From CATQHP01 sp965205595 (GTDB lineage: Bacteria; Acidobacteriota; Terriglobia; Bryobacterales; UBA6623), in NCBI GenBank assembly GCA_965205595.1, contig CBDBHI010000021.1, positions 62,001 through 126,000 of the forward strand: 64,000 bases of DNA. Direction: 5' to 3'. Both the position numbers and the translations under genes were made by a program. The notes beneath the pieces were generated by a model that had not been told where the DNA came from, ran no database searches, and saw only the letters and a list, made by a program, of their open reading frames with translations. Within the stretch, counting starts at the first letter, position 1, and every line of letters begins with the position of its first letter. Below, in pieces: positions 7,846 to 15,728 of the stretch.

Positions 7846-10158
7846 TTAGCGGCACGGTTTAAACTCTTCCACGGGCGTATCCTCGTGCACCTTCAGGTAC
7901 TCAACCAGCGCCATGCGTTCTTCGTGTGAAAACTCGGGTCCAATGACGCCGTACTGTGGGGGGTCGCCGTACTTCCACTGGACATAGCCGGAGCGAAATT
8001 CGTGCCCGGTATTGGTGTTGCCTGGGATCTTCGTGTCGAGCAGGAAGCCGTCGACAGTCGGAGGTTTCTGCTCGTAGCCGACCTTCTCCGTATCAAAATC
8101 TCGGTGACCAACGAAAAAGGTTTTCGGCCTTTCATCGACTGGCGAAAGCAAGTCGTAGAGGCTTGGCACCGAGCCGTTGTGAAGAAATGGCGGCGTCGCC
8201 CAGATTCCAGCGAGAGGCCGCGCTTTATACGCCAATGGCTCTTGCGGCAAATCAAGGATTCCAAATCCCTCGATGTCGGCCCTCTTTTCGTCGGGAATTT
8301 CGTGTTCCTCGAAAAATTGCTTGCGAATCAGCCGCCCAGCGATGAGCAGGCCCTGTCCGGTCGAGACGCTCTTTACGTCTACTTTGTTCAAGTATTCGTC
8401 GATCCAGGCTTCCGGCTCGGTATTAAACTTTTCCAAACAGGCTTCCACCTCCGCCAACGGTTTTGCGACGTTTGGATCGTCTAGTGCCTTCAATCTTGCG
8501 GACTCTGCTTCGAGGTACGCGATATACGGTTTCCGGCGCTCGTGATGCTCTTTGAGATCGGGCCGCAGCAAGTCCTGCGCTTCCATGTTGGTGAGCCCGG
8601 TTTTCGTAAAATCGAAACGATAATTTACGAAGTTGAGCGCAGCCTTGGGATCGGTTCCGATGTCATAGATCGGTAGGATGCTGCCCCACCAGTGCGGAAA
8701 TCCGTCAGGGTACGATTCGGCGTACTTTGTGCCGTACGCGCTGTCGTATTGGTCTAGATATTCCCTTCCTTTAAGCGGTGCCTCCCATGCTCGCAGGGCA
8801 TCACTGGCTCGGTGAGGCCCGTGACATTTCCGGCAATGAGTGTTGAAGAGAATTTGGCCCTTCTCCGCCCGCTTCTTATTGATCTCGCCAAGTAGTTCCT
8901 CGGGCCATTTTGGTGGCTTCAAATCCCACATCGCCTTTTCAATCTTGTCGAGATCGTATAGCCGAGTTGAGCTGTGAAATCGTTCTTTCGCGGGAACAGC
9001 TCCGCCGTCGTCACTGACCAACCGATAGACCGCGCCCACGCCGAGCGTTTCGCCGACGTTCCTCGCCATGGGCTGTGATACAGAGGCGCCGTACTGGACC
9101 CAGTCGAATTTCCAGATCTCCCACACTGGCGGATAGCTTACGGGTGCATCTCCTAACCTGTAGTTCTCCAAATCGAGGCGATCCCCAAATGTCCGGTTAG
9201 CAATACGGCCGATCGCGTCGGTGCGTCCGAATCCTTCTGTGATCGGATATAGCTTTTTCCGTTTGTCTTTGGACGCCTGAGCCCACATTGCATTCTTGAC
9301 GATCCCAAGTTCTTTCCACAGCGCCGCTCGTTCATCTCGCGAGTGCCCAACCCCGAGCACGTTCTCCGCGAAGCGGGCGAACTTCAGCGGATTCCAGTAC
9401 GTGCTTACCATTGAGGCAAACAGCACTGGCGCGAAGTGTGGCGGACTATCCGCCGTAAAGGCATGCATTGCCTGGCCACCGTCAATACGGATGCCATACC
9501 GTTTACCATCAACGAGTTGGGTCACCTCCCCTGTATGGCAGGCCGCGCAGGTGATGTCCAACAAGTAATCGCCGACCTCGCGGCTATAGTGCTTGGTAAA
9601 CCCAAGTGGCAGCTCGTCAGGGTTATGTTTCGTCGCTGGGTCGACTATAAAACCGTACGCTTTCATATGGTCGGCGTCGGCAAAGCGCTTCTTGCCCCAC
9701 GGAATTTCTAGGTTGACGAACCAGCTATATCTGAGATTGAAGAGCGTCGTCCCTTGGGGCGTAAAATAGTACGTCTGGCGAGATTCGGACTCCCGGCCCT
9801 TTCCCCAGCCCTGTCCAAGATAGACAGTTTCATCTACCGGCTCATACTTTGGGATTTGAGTACTTGGGTTAAACACAAGCCAATACATTCCCAGTGACCC
9901 CAAAATGGCGACGGCCACGACCAAACGCACACCCTGCTTAATGAACCACCAAAGCGACTGACGAAAGAGCCATCGAATAAAGTGAATGATGTTGCCTGGT
10001 AGAGCAATCACCGGTTCGACAACTCGAGTGACGAGCGCCCTGAGCTCAGCAATCAGGTTCCACACAAAGCTCCAGCAGAATTTAAAGGTCTTCCACAGGA
10101 TGCGTCCGACGAATTTCAAAAACCTCAACGCTGGGTTTACGTCTTGTGATTCCGGCAC
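7846..10158 (-). CDS. Membrane-anchored di-heme cytochrome c, RoxA-like
   Basis: 770 aa. The N-terminal region is amphipathic, with a membrane helix at about residues 77-96; the rest is probably periplasmic. Two c-type haem sites are visible: CAACH at 204-208 and CRKCH at 442-446. The spacing of nearly 240 residues resembles RoxA-type rubber oxygenases and MauG/CcpA relatives. PPVWEIWKFDWVQYGAS, MARNVGETLGV and ATPPFLHNGSVPSLYDLL fit that superfamily. RoxA proteins cleave carbon-carbon double bonds with O2, whereas CcpA relatives reduce H2O2; which applies here is unknown. The GTG start at 10158 is favoured by AAGGAGG five bases upstream. It is the probable first gene of the cytochrome/catalase-like/patatin run, with SMP-30 63 bp upstream. 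Confidence 0.78.
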   Translation of the reverse strand: MPESQDVNPALRFLKFVGRILWKTFKFCWSFVWNLIAELRALVTRVVEPVIALPGNIIHFIRWLFRQSLWWFIKQGVRLVVAVAILGSLGMYWLVFNPSTQIPKYEPVDETVYLGQGWGKGRESESRQTYYFTPQGTTLFNLRYSWFVNLEIPWGKKRFADADHMKAYGFIVDPATKHNPDELPLGFTKHYSREVGDYLLDITCAACHTGEVTQLVDGKRYGIRIDGGQAMHAFTADSPPHFAPVLFASMVSTYWNPLKFARFAENVLGVGHSRDERAALWKELGIVKNAMWAQASKDKRKKLYPITEGFGRTDAIGRIANRTFGDRLDLENYRLGDAPVSYPPVWEIWKFDWVQYGASVSQPMARNVGETLGVGAVYRLVSDDGGAVPAKERFHSSTRLYDLDKIEKAMWDLKPPKWPEELLGEINKKRAEKGQILFNTHCRKCHGPHRASDALRAWEAPLKGREYLDQYDSAYGTKYAESYPDGFPHWWGSILPIYDIGTDPKAALNFVNYRFDFTKTGLTNMEAQDLLRPDLKEHHERRKPYIAYLEAESARLKALDDPNVAKPLAEVEACLEKFNTEPEAWIDEYLNKVDVKSVSTGQGLLIAGRLIRKQFFEEHEIPDEKRADIEGFGILDLPQEPLAYKARPLAGIWATPPFLHNGSVPSLYDLLSPVDERPKTFFVGHRDFDTEKVGYEQKPPTVDGFLLDTKIPGNTNTGHEFRSGYVQWKYGDPPQYGVIGPEFSHEERMALVEYLKVHEDTPVEEFKPCR

Positions 10159-10221
10159 TGTGTCCTCCTTGCGACTTCAATATGGAGGGAACTCATTCCC
10201 ATCAATTCCAGGTCGGGCCCA

Positions 10222-11211
10222 CTATTCGAACGCCGGCTTGAGCCCAGCGATCTTAACCGTGGCCTTGACTAACAGACCCGCGGCGCCAAGCGTCACGTAA
10301 AGAGTTTTCCTGTCTGCGCCGCCGAAACAAACGTTTGAAGGCAACGGACCAAACTTGATGCCGTCGAATTCGATGAAGTCGATAATCGCGCCGTCAGGTG
10401 ACACGACGGTAATGCGGCCATTTGCAATATGGTTCGAGGCGTCGGGACGAAAACCCATGGGCAGCATCGTCGCCACATACAGGTTGCCGTCCTCGTCGAC
10501 AGCCATCGAGTCCAAGTCGCCGCCGATGTCGGCTGTCAAAAGGAATGAGCCGTCTTTTGTGTACGGATTTAACCGAAGTTCGCCGGGAGCGGACAACTCG
10601 TAGTAGATAATCCGTCGAGTGTATGTTTCGGCGATGTATAGACGCGATTCGTCGGGAGAAAGTGCGATCCCATTAGGGCGTCCCGCGAAGGGGAAAATTT
10701 TCTCCTTGTTACTGGACCCGTCGGCCTTGGCATAGCAGATGCCGGTAATGTCGCGCTCACGGCCCCTGGTTTTTCCCCAGTCCGAAATCCAAAAACCGCC
10801 CGCGGAATCGAAGACGAGATCGTCCGGCCCGCATAGCTTGTGAGTAGTCCCGTCCTCGGCTTCGAACGACGTATAGACGGTTTCGATTGTATCGCCGGAG
10901 ATTTTTTGGATAGATCCGGTGGTGTAGTCCGTCGGTTCGTCCACCGGAATCCATACGCCCGGCAATGGCTCGGTCCACTCAAAGCCGCCGGAATTGGCAA
11001 TGTAGATCGCGCCGTCCGGGCCGATCGCGGCACCGTTTGGTGAACCACCAAGTTTGGCGACGCGCTCTTTGCTGCCATCCGCCGGATCGACCCGAACCAC
11101 ATCACCGCTCTTAAGCTCCGTCACCAGAACCTTACCGTTGGGCAACGCGAACGGTCCCTCTGGATACTCTAATCCTCCACAAACAGCCGTGAAATCTGAA
11201 ACTTTTAGCAT
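10222..11211 (-). CDS. SMP-30/gluconolactonase/LRE-like protein
   Basis: 329-aa six-bladed propeller of the SMP-30/LRE family, which hydrolyses sugar lactones or related esters using a bound divalent metal. Family features visible are LEYPEGPFALPNG at the start (metal-binding Glu in EGP), SPNGAAIGPDGAIYIANSGG near residue 60, GPDDLVFDSAGGFWISDWG near 125, and FAGRPNGIALSPDESRLYIAET near 175. There is no signal peptide, so it is probably cytoplasmic. AGAGG and AAAGG purine runs precede the ATG. It lies on the same strand as the RoxA-like gene and may be co-transcribed. The substrate cannot be told from sequence. Confidence 0.85.
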   Translation of the reverse strand: MLKVSDFTAVCGGLEYPEGPFALPNGKVLVTELKSGDVVRVDPADGSKERVAKLGGSPNGAAIGPDGAIYIANSGGFEWTEPLPGVWIPVDEPTDYTTGSIQKISGDTIETVYTSFEAEDGTTHKLCGPDDLVFDSAGGFWISDWGKTRGRERDITGICYAKADGSSNKEKIFPFAGRPNGIALSPDESRLYIAETYTRRIIYYELSAPGELRLNPYTKDGSFLLTADIGGDLDSMAVDEDGNLYVATMLPMGFRPDASNHIANGRITVVSPDGAIIDFIEFDGIKFGPLPSNVCFGGADRKTLYVTLGAAGLLVKATVKIAGLKPAFE

Positions 11212-12054
11212 TTTTGCCTTTACCTCTTACTTCCTTTTGCGCTAAAGCCTACCCGCCACACCGACGTCGGTGAGTTCGTCTAAGCTCATTGGACTAAATA
11301 AATCAATCTACCCCGATCTCCGCGTTGCTCGATGCCAATCGCGGGGTCGTGAGCGAGCCCCATGTTTGCTAAAAAAACGTATGTAAGTGGACGGCAAGAA
11401 TCGCTAGCTGCTGCTGTCTTTGACCTCCGTTTGCGCCGTAGCCGGCTACGAAAGTGTACTCCCACGTAAGTTTTATTGCAACAAGTCAACGATTTCCCCG
11501 TTATTGGTGTATGGCAGTAGCCATGAGCAATCCAACGGCCAAACCGCTTTCACTTCTTGTCCGCTCTGCGCCTCTCGGTACGGATATCGAGAAATCGACC
11601 CCAGCGAACGCTCCTGGATTCGTCCAATATCGGATGGGCGCTAGGCTGCCGCCACAGCCGAAAAGTCCGTTATGTGCGTCCGTCGACGGGCTCGATTAGG
11701 CCTGTCCGGGCGCAGGCTGAGAATAGAATACGCGCGGAATCGCCAACAAAAACGCTGCTATTGACCCGTTTACGACCGTCGACCTGATATCAGCGATACA
11801 CCTTACAAGGAGTCGTGCGAACTCCTGCCGCGGAAGCCCAGCCGCAGCCGATAGCTGTCCCGCCGAAAAGAGTCGTACTGGCAAAACGATCTACGGTCAA
11901 ACGCAAAAAATCTGTCGACGAAAGGTCAATCGCGGCCGAGTGCCTGACCCCTTCCGTTTGCACCTGTGTTTCCGTCCGTTTACACAAAGCGCGGGCAGAT
12001 CAGCGTTATTAGCCGCGTTCGAACGCCAGGGCGTAGAATAGAAACGGTTTGGTG
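11212..12054. other. Intergenic stretch with no recognised gene
   Basis: About 840 bp between divergent genes. Short open frames exist on both strands (for example 11454-11699 plus and 11286-11489 minus), but none has a recognisable family or a convincing ribosome site. The region must hold the promoters of the SMP-30 gene and the PSD1 cytochrome. No clear promoter could be picked. It may contain a decayed gene. Confidence 0.5.
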
Positions 12055-15000
12055 ATGCGACTGGCCGCTTTAATTTTGGTCGCCTACGGGACGATCGTCT
12101 GCCCGGCGGCGGCTGCCGAGATTGACGTCGAGTTCTTCGAAAAGAACGTACGTCCGCTGCTGGCCGAGAAGTGCTACTCGTGCCACAGCGCCAAGGCATC
12201 GAATCTATTCGCCGGATTGAGGGTCGACAGTAAGGCCACGTTGCTCCGCGGTGGCGATTCCGGTCCGGCGTTGCTTCTCGGGGATTCTGCCGGCAGCTTG
12301 CTACTGAAAGCGCTACGCGGCGAGGCGAAAGTGCCGATGCCGCCTACGGGGCGCTTGTCTGACGAGCAGATCGCCACGGTTGCCGCCTGGGTGGATGCCG
12401 GCGCTCCTTGGCCCGACGAGACGGTCGCCGATATGCCAAACCCGTCCGAGGCTTTTGACCTCGAGGCGCGGCGTTCTTCCCATTGGGCTTGGCAGCCGGT
12501 AAAGCCGGTCTCCGCGACGGGCGTCGATAGTTTCATCGACGCCAGATTGCGTGAGAAAGAGCTGCTGCCGGCTGCGCCAGCCGACCGCTACACTCTGCTG
12601 CGACGGCTTTCGTACGCGATTACCGGCCTACCACCCACTCCTGATGAGCTTCGAGATTTTGCGAATGACTCCTCACCCGGTGCCTTTGAAAAGAGGGTTG
12701 ACCGGCTGCTGGCGTCCGACCATTATGGCGAGCGTTGGGCGCGGCATTGGATGGATTTGGTTCGCTATACCGAATCGCATGGCAGCGAAGGCGACCCCGA
12801 CACGTTGGAAGCCTGGCGCTATCGCGACTACTTAATTCGGGCTCTAAATCTGGATGTCCCCTACGATCAGTTGATTCGCGAGCATTTGGCGGGAGATTTA
12901 CTGCCCAACCCGCGCATCAACGCGAAAGACGGCATCAACGAATCGGTCGTAGCCACCGCGCACTATCGCATGATCGAACACGGCTTCCAGCCCGTTGATC
13001 CGTGGGAAGACCGTGTCAAATGGACCGACAATCAGGTCGACGTATTTTCAAAAGCGTTTCAGGGGCTGACGATTTCGTGCGCTCGTTGCCACGACCACAA
13101 GTTCGACGCCATTAGCCAAAAAGACTTCTACGCGCTATTCGGGATTTTCAAAAACGCCCGGCCGACGCAGCGCGCGATCGATTCGCCTGATGTGCTTTGG
13201 AAGAATCGCTCCGAATTGGCCGACACAAAACAAAAGGTCAAGGATGCTCTTGCCGACCAGTGGCTGGCGGCAGCAGGCGATGTTGTCGAACGGTTGAAGA
13301 CGGGCGATTCGTCGTTCGACACTTTGCTCGAACAGGCGGCGTGCGATCAAGAGAGTCCTCTGTTCCCATGGTTCGAATTGCGTGATCGCGAACCGCAAGA
13401 CGTTCGCGCCGGTTGGAGGCGACTGGTCGACGGCTGGGAGCGAGAGCGGGCTCGGCGGGTCGAATTCAACAGTGCGAAATTCAAAATGCTGTGGAACGTG
13501 GCGAAAGAATATCCGAACTGGGTCCGCCATGGTACGGGACTGTCCGAAACAGCGACGGCGCCCGGCGAGTTTTCAATCACGCCCTCGGGCGATCGAGTAG
13601 TCGAAGCCATCTATGGAGCGGGAGCGCATACGGCGCTGCTATCGAGACGTCACAACGGCGTGTTGCAGACTTCACGATTCAAGATCGACACAAACAACGT
13701 CAGCTTTCGCGTGCAGGGCGGAAATTTCAGCGTAGTGCGGTTGATTGTCGAAAACTACGCGGTACCGCGAGGTGGCATCTATCACCAGCGATATTCCCCG
13801 AAAAAAGACGAGCCTGTCTGGTACACCTGGGACACAACGTTCTGGAAGGGTTTCAGCGCCTATATCGAATTCGCGACACTTGACGACTCGACAAACTTCT
13901 TACTTGATAAAGAGGACTCCCGCAAGAAACCGCGGCCGAAGCCGGTTCGTGACGGCAGATCATTCTTTGGCGCAACCGCCGTAGCGTCCCACGACGGACG
14001 GATGCTGCCCGAGAATGTCTCGCCGGCTGTCTTGTACTTGACGCAGGGCGAGGCACCGGACGATGCGGCTGGACTTGCGTGGCTCTATACCGAACGGCTG
14101 AAGTCATCAGTCGAGGCATGGCGCAGCGGCGAGATGAGCGAAGAGCAGGCCGCATTTCTCGACTTCTTTGTACGCCATTCGTTGTTGCCGGTAAGCGCTG
14201 AGGGCAGCTCCACGCTTGGGGCGCTCGTCGCCGATTATCGACGGCTAGAGGACGAAGTCCCCACGTATCGGCGAGCGCCCGGTGTCGTCGAAGAGGCTGG
14301 CGACGACCAACAGTTGCTGATTCGAGGCGGACACAACAATCCCGGCGACCCGGTTCCGCGACGCTACTTGACCGCGCTTGGAAGTCAGCGATACGACAAT
14401 CCCGCGATGATGCGTTTACGATTGGCGGACGAGGTGGCGTCGGCTGACAATCCGCTGACCGCCCGCGTGATGGTCAATCGGATTTGGCGGCACATGTTTG
14501 GGCGCGGCATCGTCGGCTCGGTCGACAACTTTGGCCGGCTCGGCGACAAGCCCTCGCACCCGGAATTGTTGGACTACTTGGCTACAGAGTTTGTGCGTGA
14601 CGGCTGGTCGATTAAGAAAATGATTCGGCGTCTGGCTCTAACAGATGCCTACCAGCGCGGCAGTGACGGGTCCGAAAAAGCAGCGACCATCGATCCGGAT
14701 AATTCGCTGTTGCAACACATGCCGATTCGGCGTTTGGAAGGAGAAGTGATTCGCGACAGCCTGCTTGCCATTTCAGGTCGGCTTGACCACACCGTGGAAG
14801 GTCCGTCGATCAACGTCTACTATGCCTTCGCGAAGGGGAAAACGAAGGGTGATCGACCGAAGGGCCCGCTAGACGGTGACGGGCGACGCAGCGTCTATCA
14901 AGAAATTCGGCGCAATGCCCACAATCCGTTTCTCGAAGTGTTCGATCAGCCGAAGCCGGCCTCGACGCGTGGGCAACGCGATTCGACAAACGTTCCCGCG

Positions 15001-15252
15001 CAATCGCTAACGATGCTGAATAGTCCCTTGGTTATTGAGCAAGCTGACGTCTGGGGCAAGCGCCTAGCGGAGCAGTCGGCGGCCTCCGGATCGAAAATCA
15101 TCGATATGTTTTTGCAGGCCTTGGGACGGGCGCCGACCGCCGAGGAAGCTGACCGCGCGCTCACTTATATGGGCAGCGCCGATGACGCAGGTGCATGGGC
15201 GAACCTGGCGCACTCACTCTTTAATCTCAAGGAATTCATCTACGTCCGGTAG
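12055..15252 (+). CDS. PSD1-type cytochrome (PSCyt1-DUF1549-DUF1553)
   Basis: About 1065-aa secreted protein of the planctomycete-type cytochrome group. A signal peptide covers residues 1-20 (ends AAA). PSCyt1 carries the haem site CYSCH at 40-44. A DUF1549 part follows (LSYAITGLPPTPDEL, HYGERWARHWMDLVRY) with a second CARCH near 343. A variable insert comes next, then the C-terminal DUF1553 domain (LTARVMVNRIWRHMFGRG, and near the end SLTMLNSPLV). Family members usually sit next to a DUF1501 protein, and that partner is missing here. They are thought to work in periplasmic polysaccharide or sulfatase-linked metabolism, but no reaction is established. The ATG at 12055 is chosen over TTG/GTG just upstream because it gives a clean signal peptide. 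Confidence 0.9.
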   Translation: MRLAALILVAYGTIVCPAAAAEIDVEFFEKNVRPLLAEKCYSCHSAKASNLFAGLRVDSKATLLRGGDSGPALLLGDSAGSLLLKALRGEAKVPMPPTGRLSDEQIATVAAWVDAGAPWPDETVADMPNPSEAFDLEARRSSHWAWQPVKPVSATGVDSFIDARLREKELLPAAPADRYTLLRRLSYAITGLPPTPDELRDFANDSSPGAFEKRVDRLLASDHYGERWARHWMDLVRYTESHGSEGDPDTLEAWRYRDYLIRALNLDVPYDQLIREHLAGDLLPNPRINAKDGINESVVATAHYRMIEHGFQPVDPWEDRVKWTDNQVDVFSKAFQGLTISCARCHDHKFDAISQKDFYALFGIFKNARPTQRAIDSPDVLWKNRSELADTKQKVKDALADQWLAAAGDVVERLKTGDSSFDTLLEQAACDQESPLFPWFELRDREPQDVRAGWRRLVDGWERERARRVEFNSAKFKMLWNVAKEYPNWVRHGTGLSETATAPGEFSITPSGDRVVEAIYGAGAHTALLSRRHNGVLQTSRFKIDTNNVSFRVQGGNFSVVRLIVENYAVPRGGIYHQRYSPKKDEPVWYTWDTTFWKGFSAYIEFATLDDSTNFLLDKEDSRKKPRPKPVRDGRSFFGATAVASHDGRMLPENVSPAVLYLTQGEAPDDAAGLAWLYTERLKSSVEAWRSGEMSEEQAAFLDFFVRHSLLPVSAEGSSTLGALVADYRRLEDEVPTYRRAPGVVEEAGDDQQLLIRGGHNNPGDPVPRRYLTALGSQRYDNPAMMRLRLADEVASADNPLTARVMVNRIWRHMFGRGIVGSVDNFGRLGDKPSHPELLDYLATEFVRDGWSIKKMIRRLALTDAYQRGSDGSEKAATIDPDNSLLQHMPIRRLEGEVIRDSLLAISGRLDHTVEGPSINVYYAFAKGKTKGDRPKGPLDGDGRRSVYQEIRRNAHNPFLEVFDQPKPASTRGQRDSTNVPAQSLTMLNSPLVIEQADVWGKRLAEQSAASGSKIIDMFLQALGRAPTAEEADRALTYMGSADDAGAWANLAHSLFNLKEFIYVR

Positions 15253-15259
15253 GGCAAGC

Positions 15260-15688
15260 GTGATTCGCGCCATGGCATCGCCGCGTCCGATCGTCGGCGT
15301 CGGAGCGATCATTTTTCGCGACGACCGTGTGCTGCTCGTCAAGCGAGGCGCGCCACCGCTCAAAGATCACTGGTCGATTCCCGGCGGAAAGGTCGAGCTC
15401 GGCGAGGGGCTTCGCGCGGCAGTCGAGAGAGAGACGCTCGAAGAAACAGGGCTGCGGGTGAAAGCCGGCGCGCTCGTCGAGATATTCGAGCGCATCCGCC
15501 GTGACAGCTCCGATGCTGTCGAATACCATTACGTTTTGATGGACTACATGTGCGAAATCACGGGCGGCGAATTATGCCCCGGTGATGACGCGGCCGACGC
15601 CCGCTGGTATTCAATTGACGAGATGGATGATTTACTAATGACTGAGGGAACAGTCGAAGTCATCCGTAAAGGTCTCGCCTTGCTCTGA
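15260..15688 (+). CDS. Nudix hydrolase
   Basis: Small cytosolic Nudix pyrophosphohydrolase. The Nudix box runs from GGKVELGEG through RETLEETGL, with the G-x5-E-x7-RE-x2-EE pattern complete near residues 40-62. VGVGAIIFRDDRVLLVKRG is the usual first strand pair. The length of about 142 aa fits ADP-ribose or nucleotide-sugar Nudix enzymes. The GTG at 15260 has AGGG five bases upstream; an ATG at 15272 is an equal alternative. The gene starts 7 bp after the PSD1 stop and lies 40 bp before mutS2. The substrate is not predictable. Confidence 0.88.
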   Translation: MIRAMASPRPIVGVGAIIFRDDRVLLVKRGAPPLKDHWSIPGGKVELGEGLRAAVERETLEETGLRVKAGALVEIFERIRRDSSDAVEYHYVLMDYMCEITGGELCPGDDAADARWYSIDEMDDLLMTEGTVEVIRKGLALL

Positions 15689-15728
15689 CCCGGCGTCTGA
15701 CTGATCGAGTTCTCACCGTAGGGCACCC

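Noticed and set aside
11454..11699. An 81-aa plus-strand gene in the SMP-30/PSD1 gap
   Set aside because: No ribosome site, no recognisable fold or composition, and overlapping frames on both strands look equally random.
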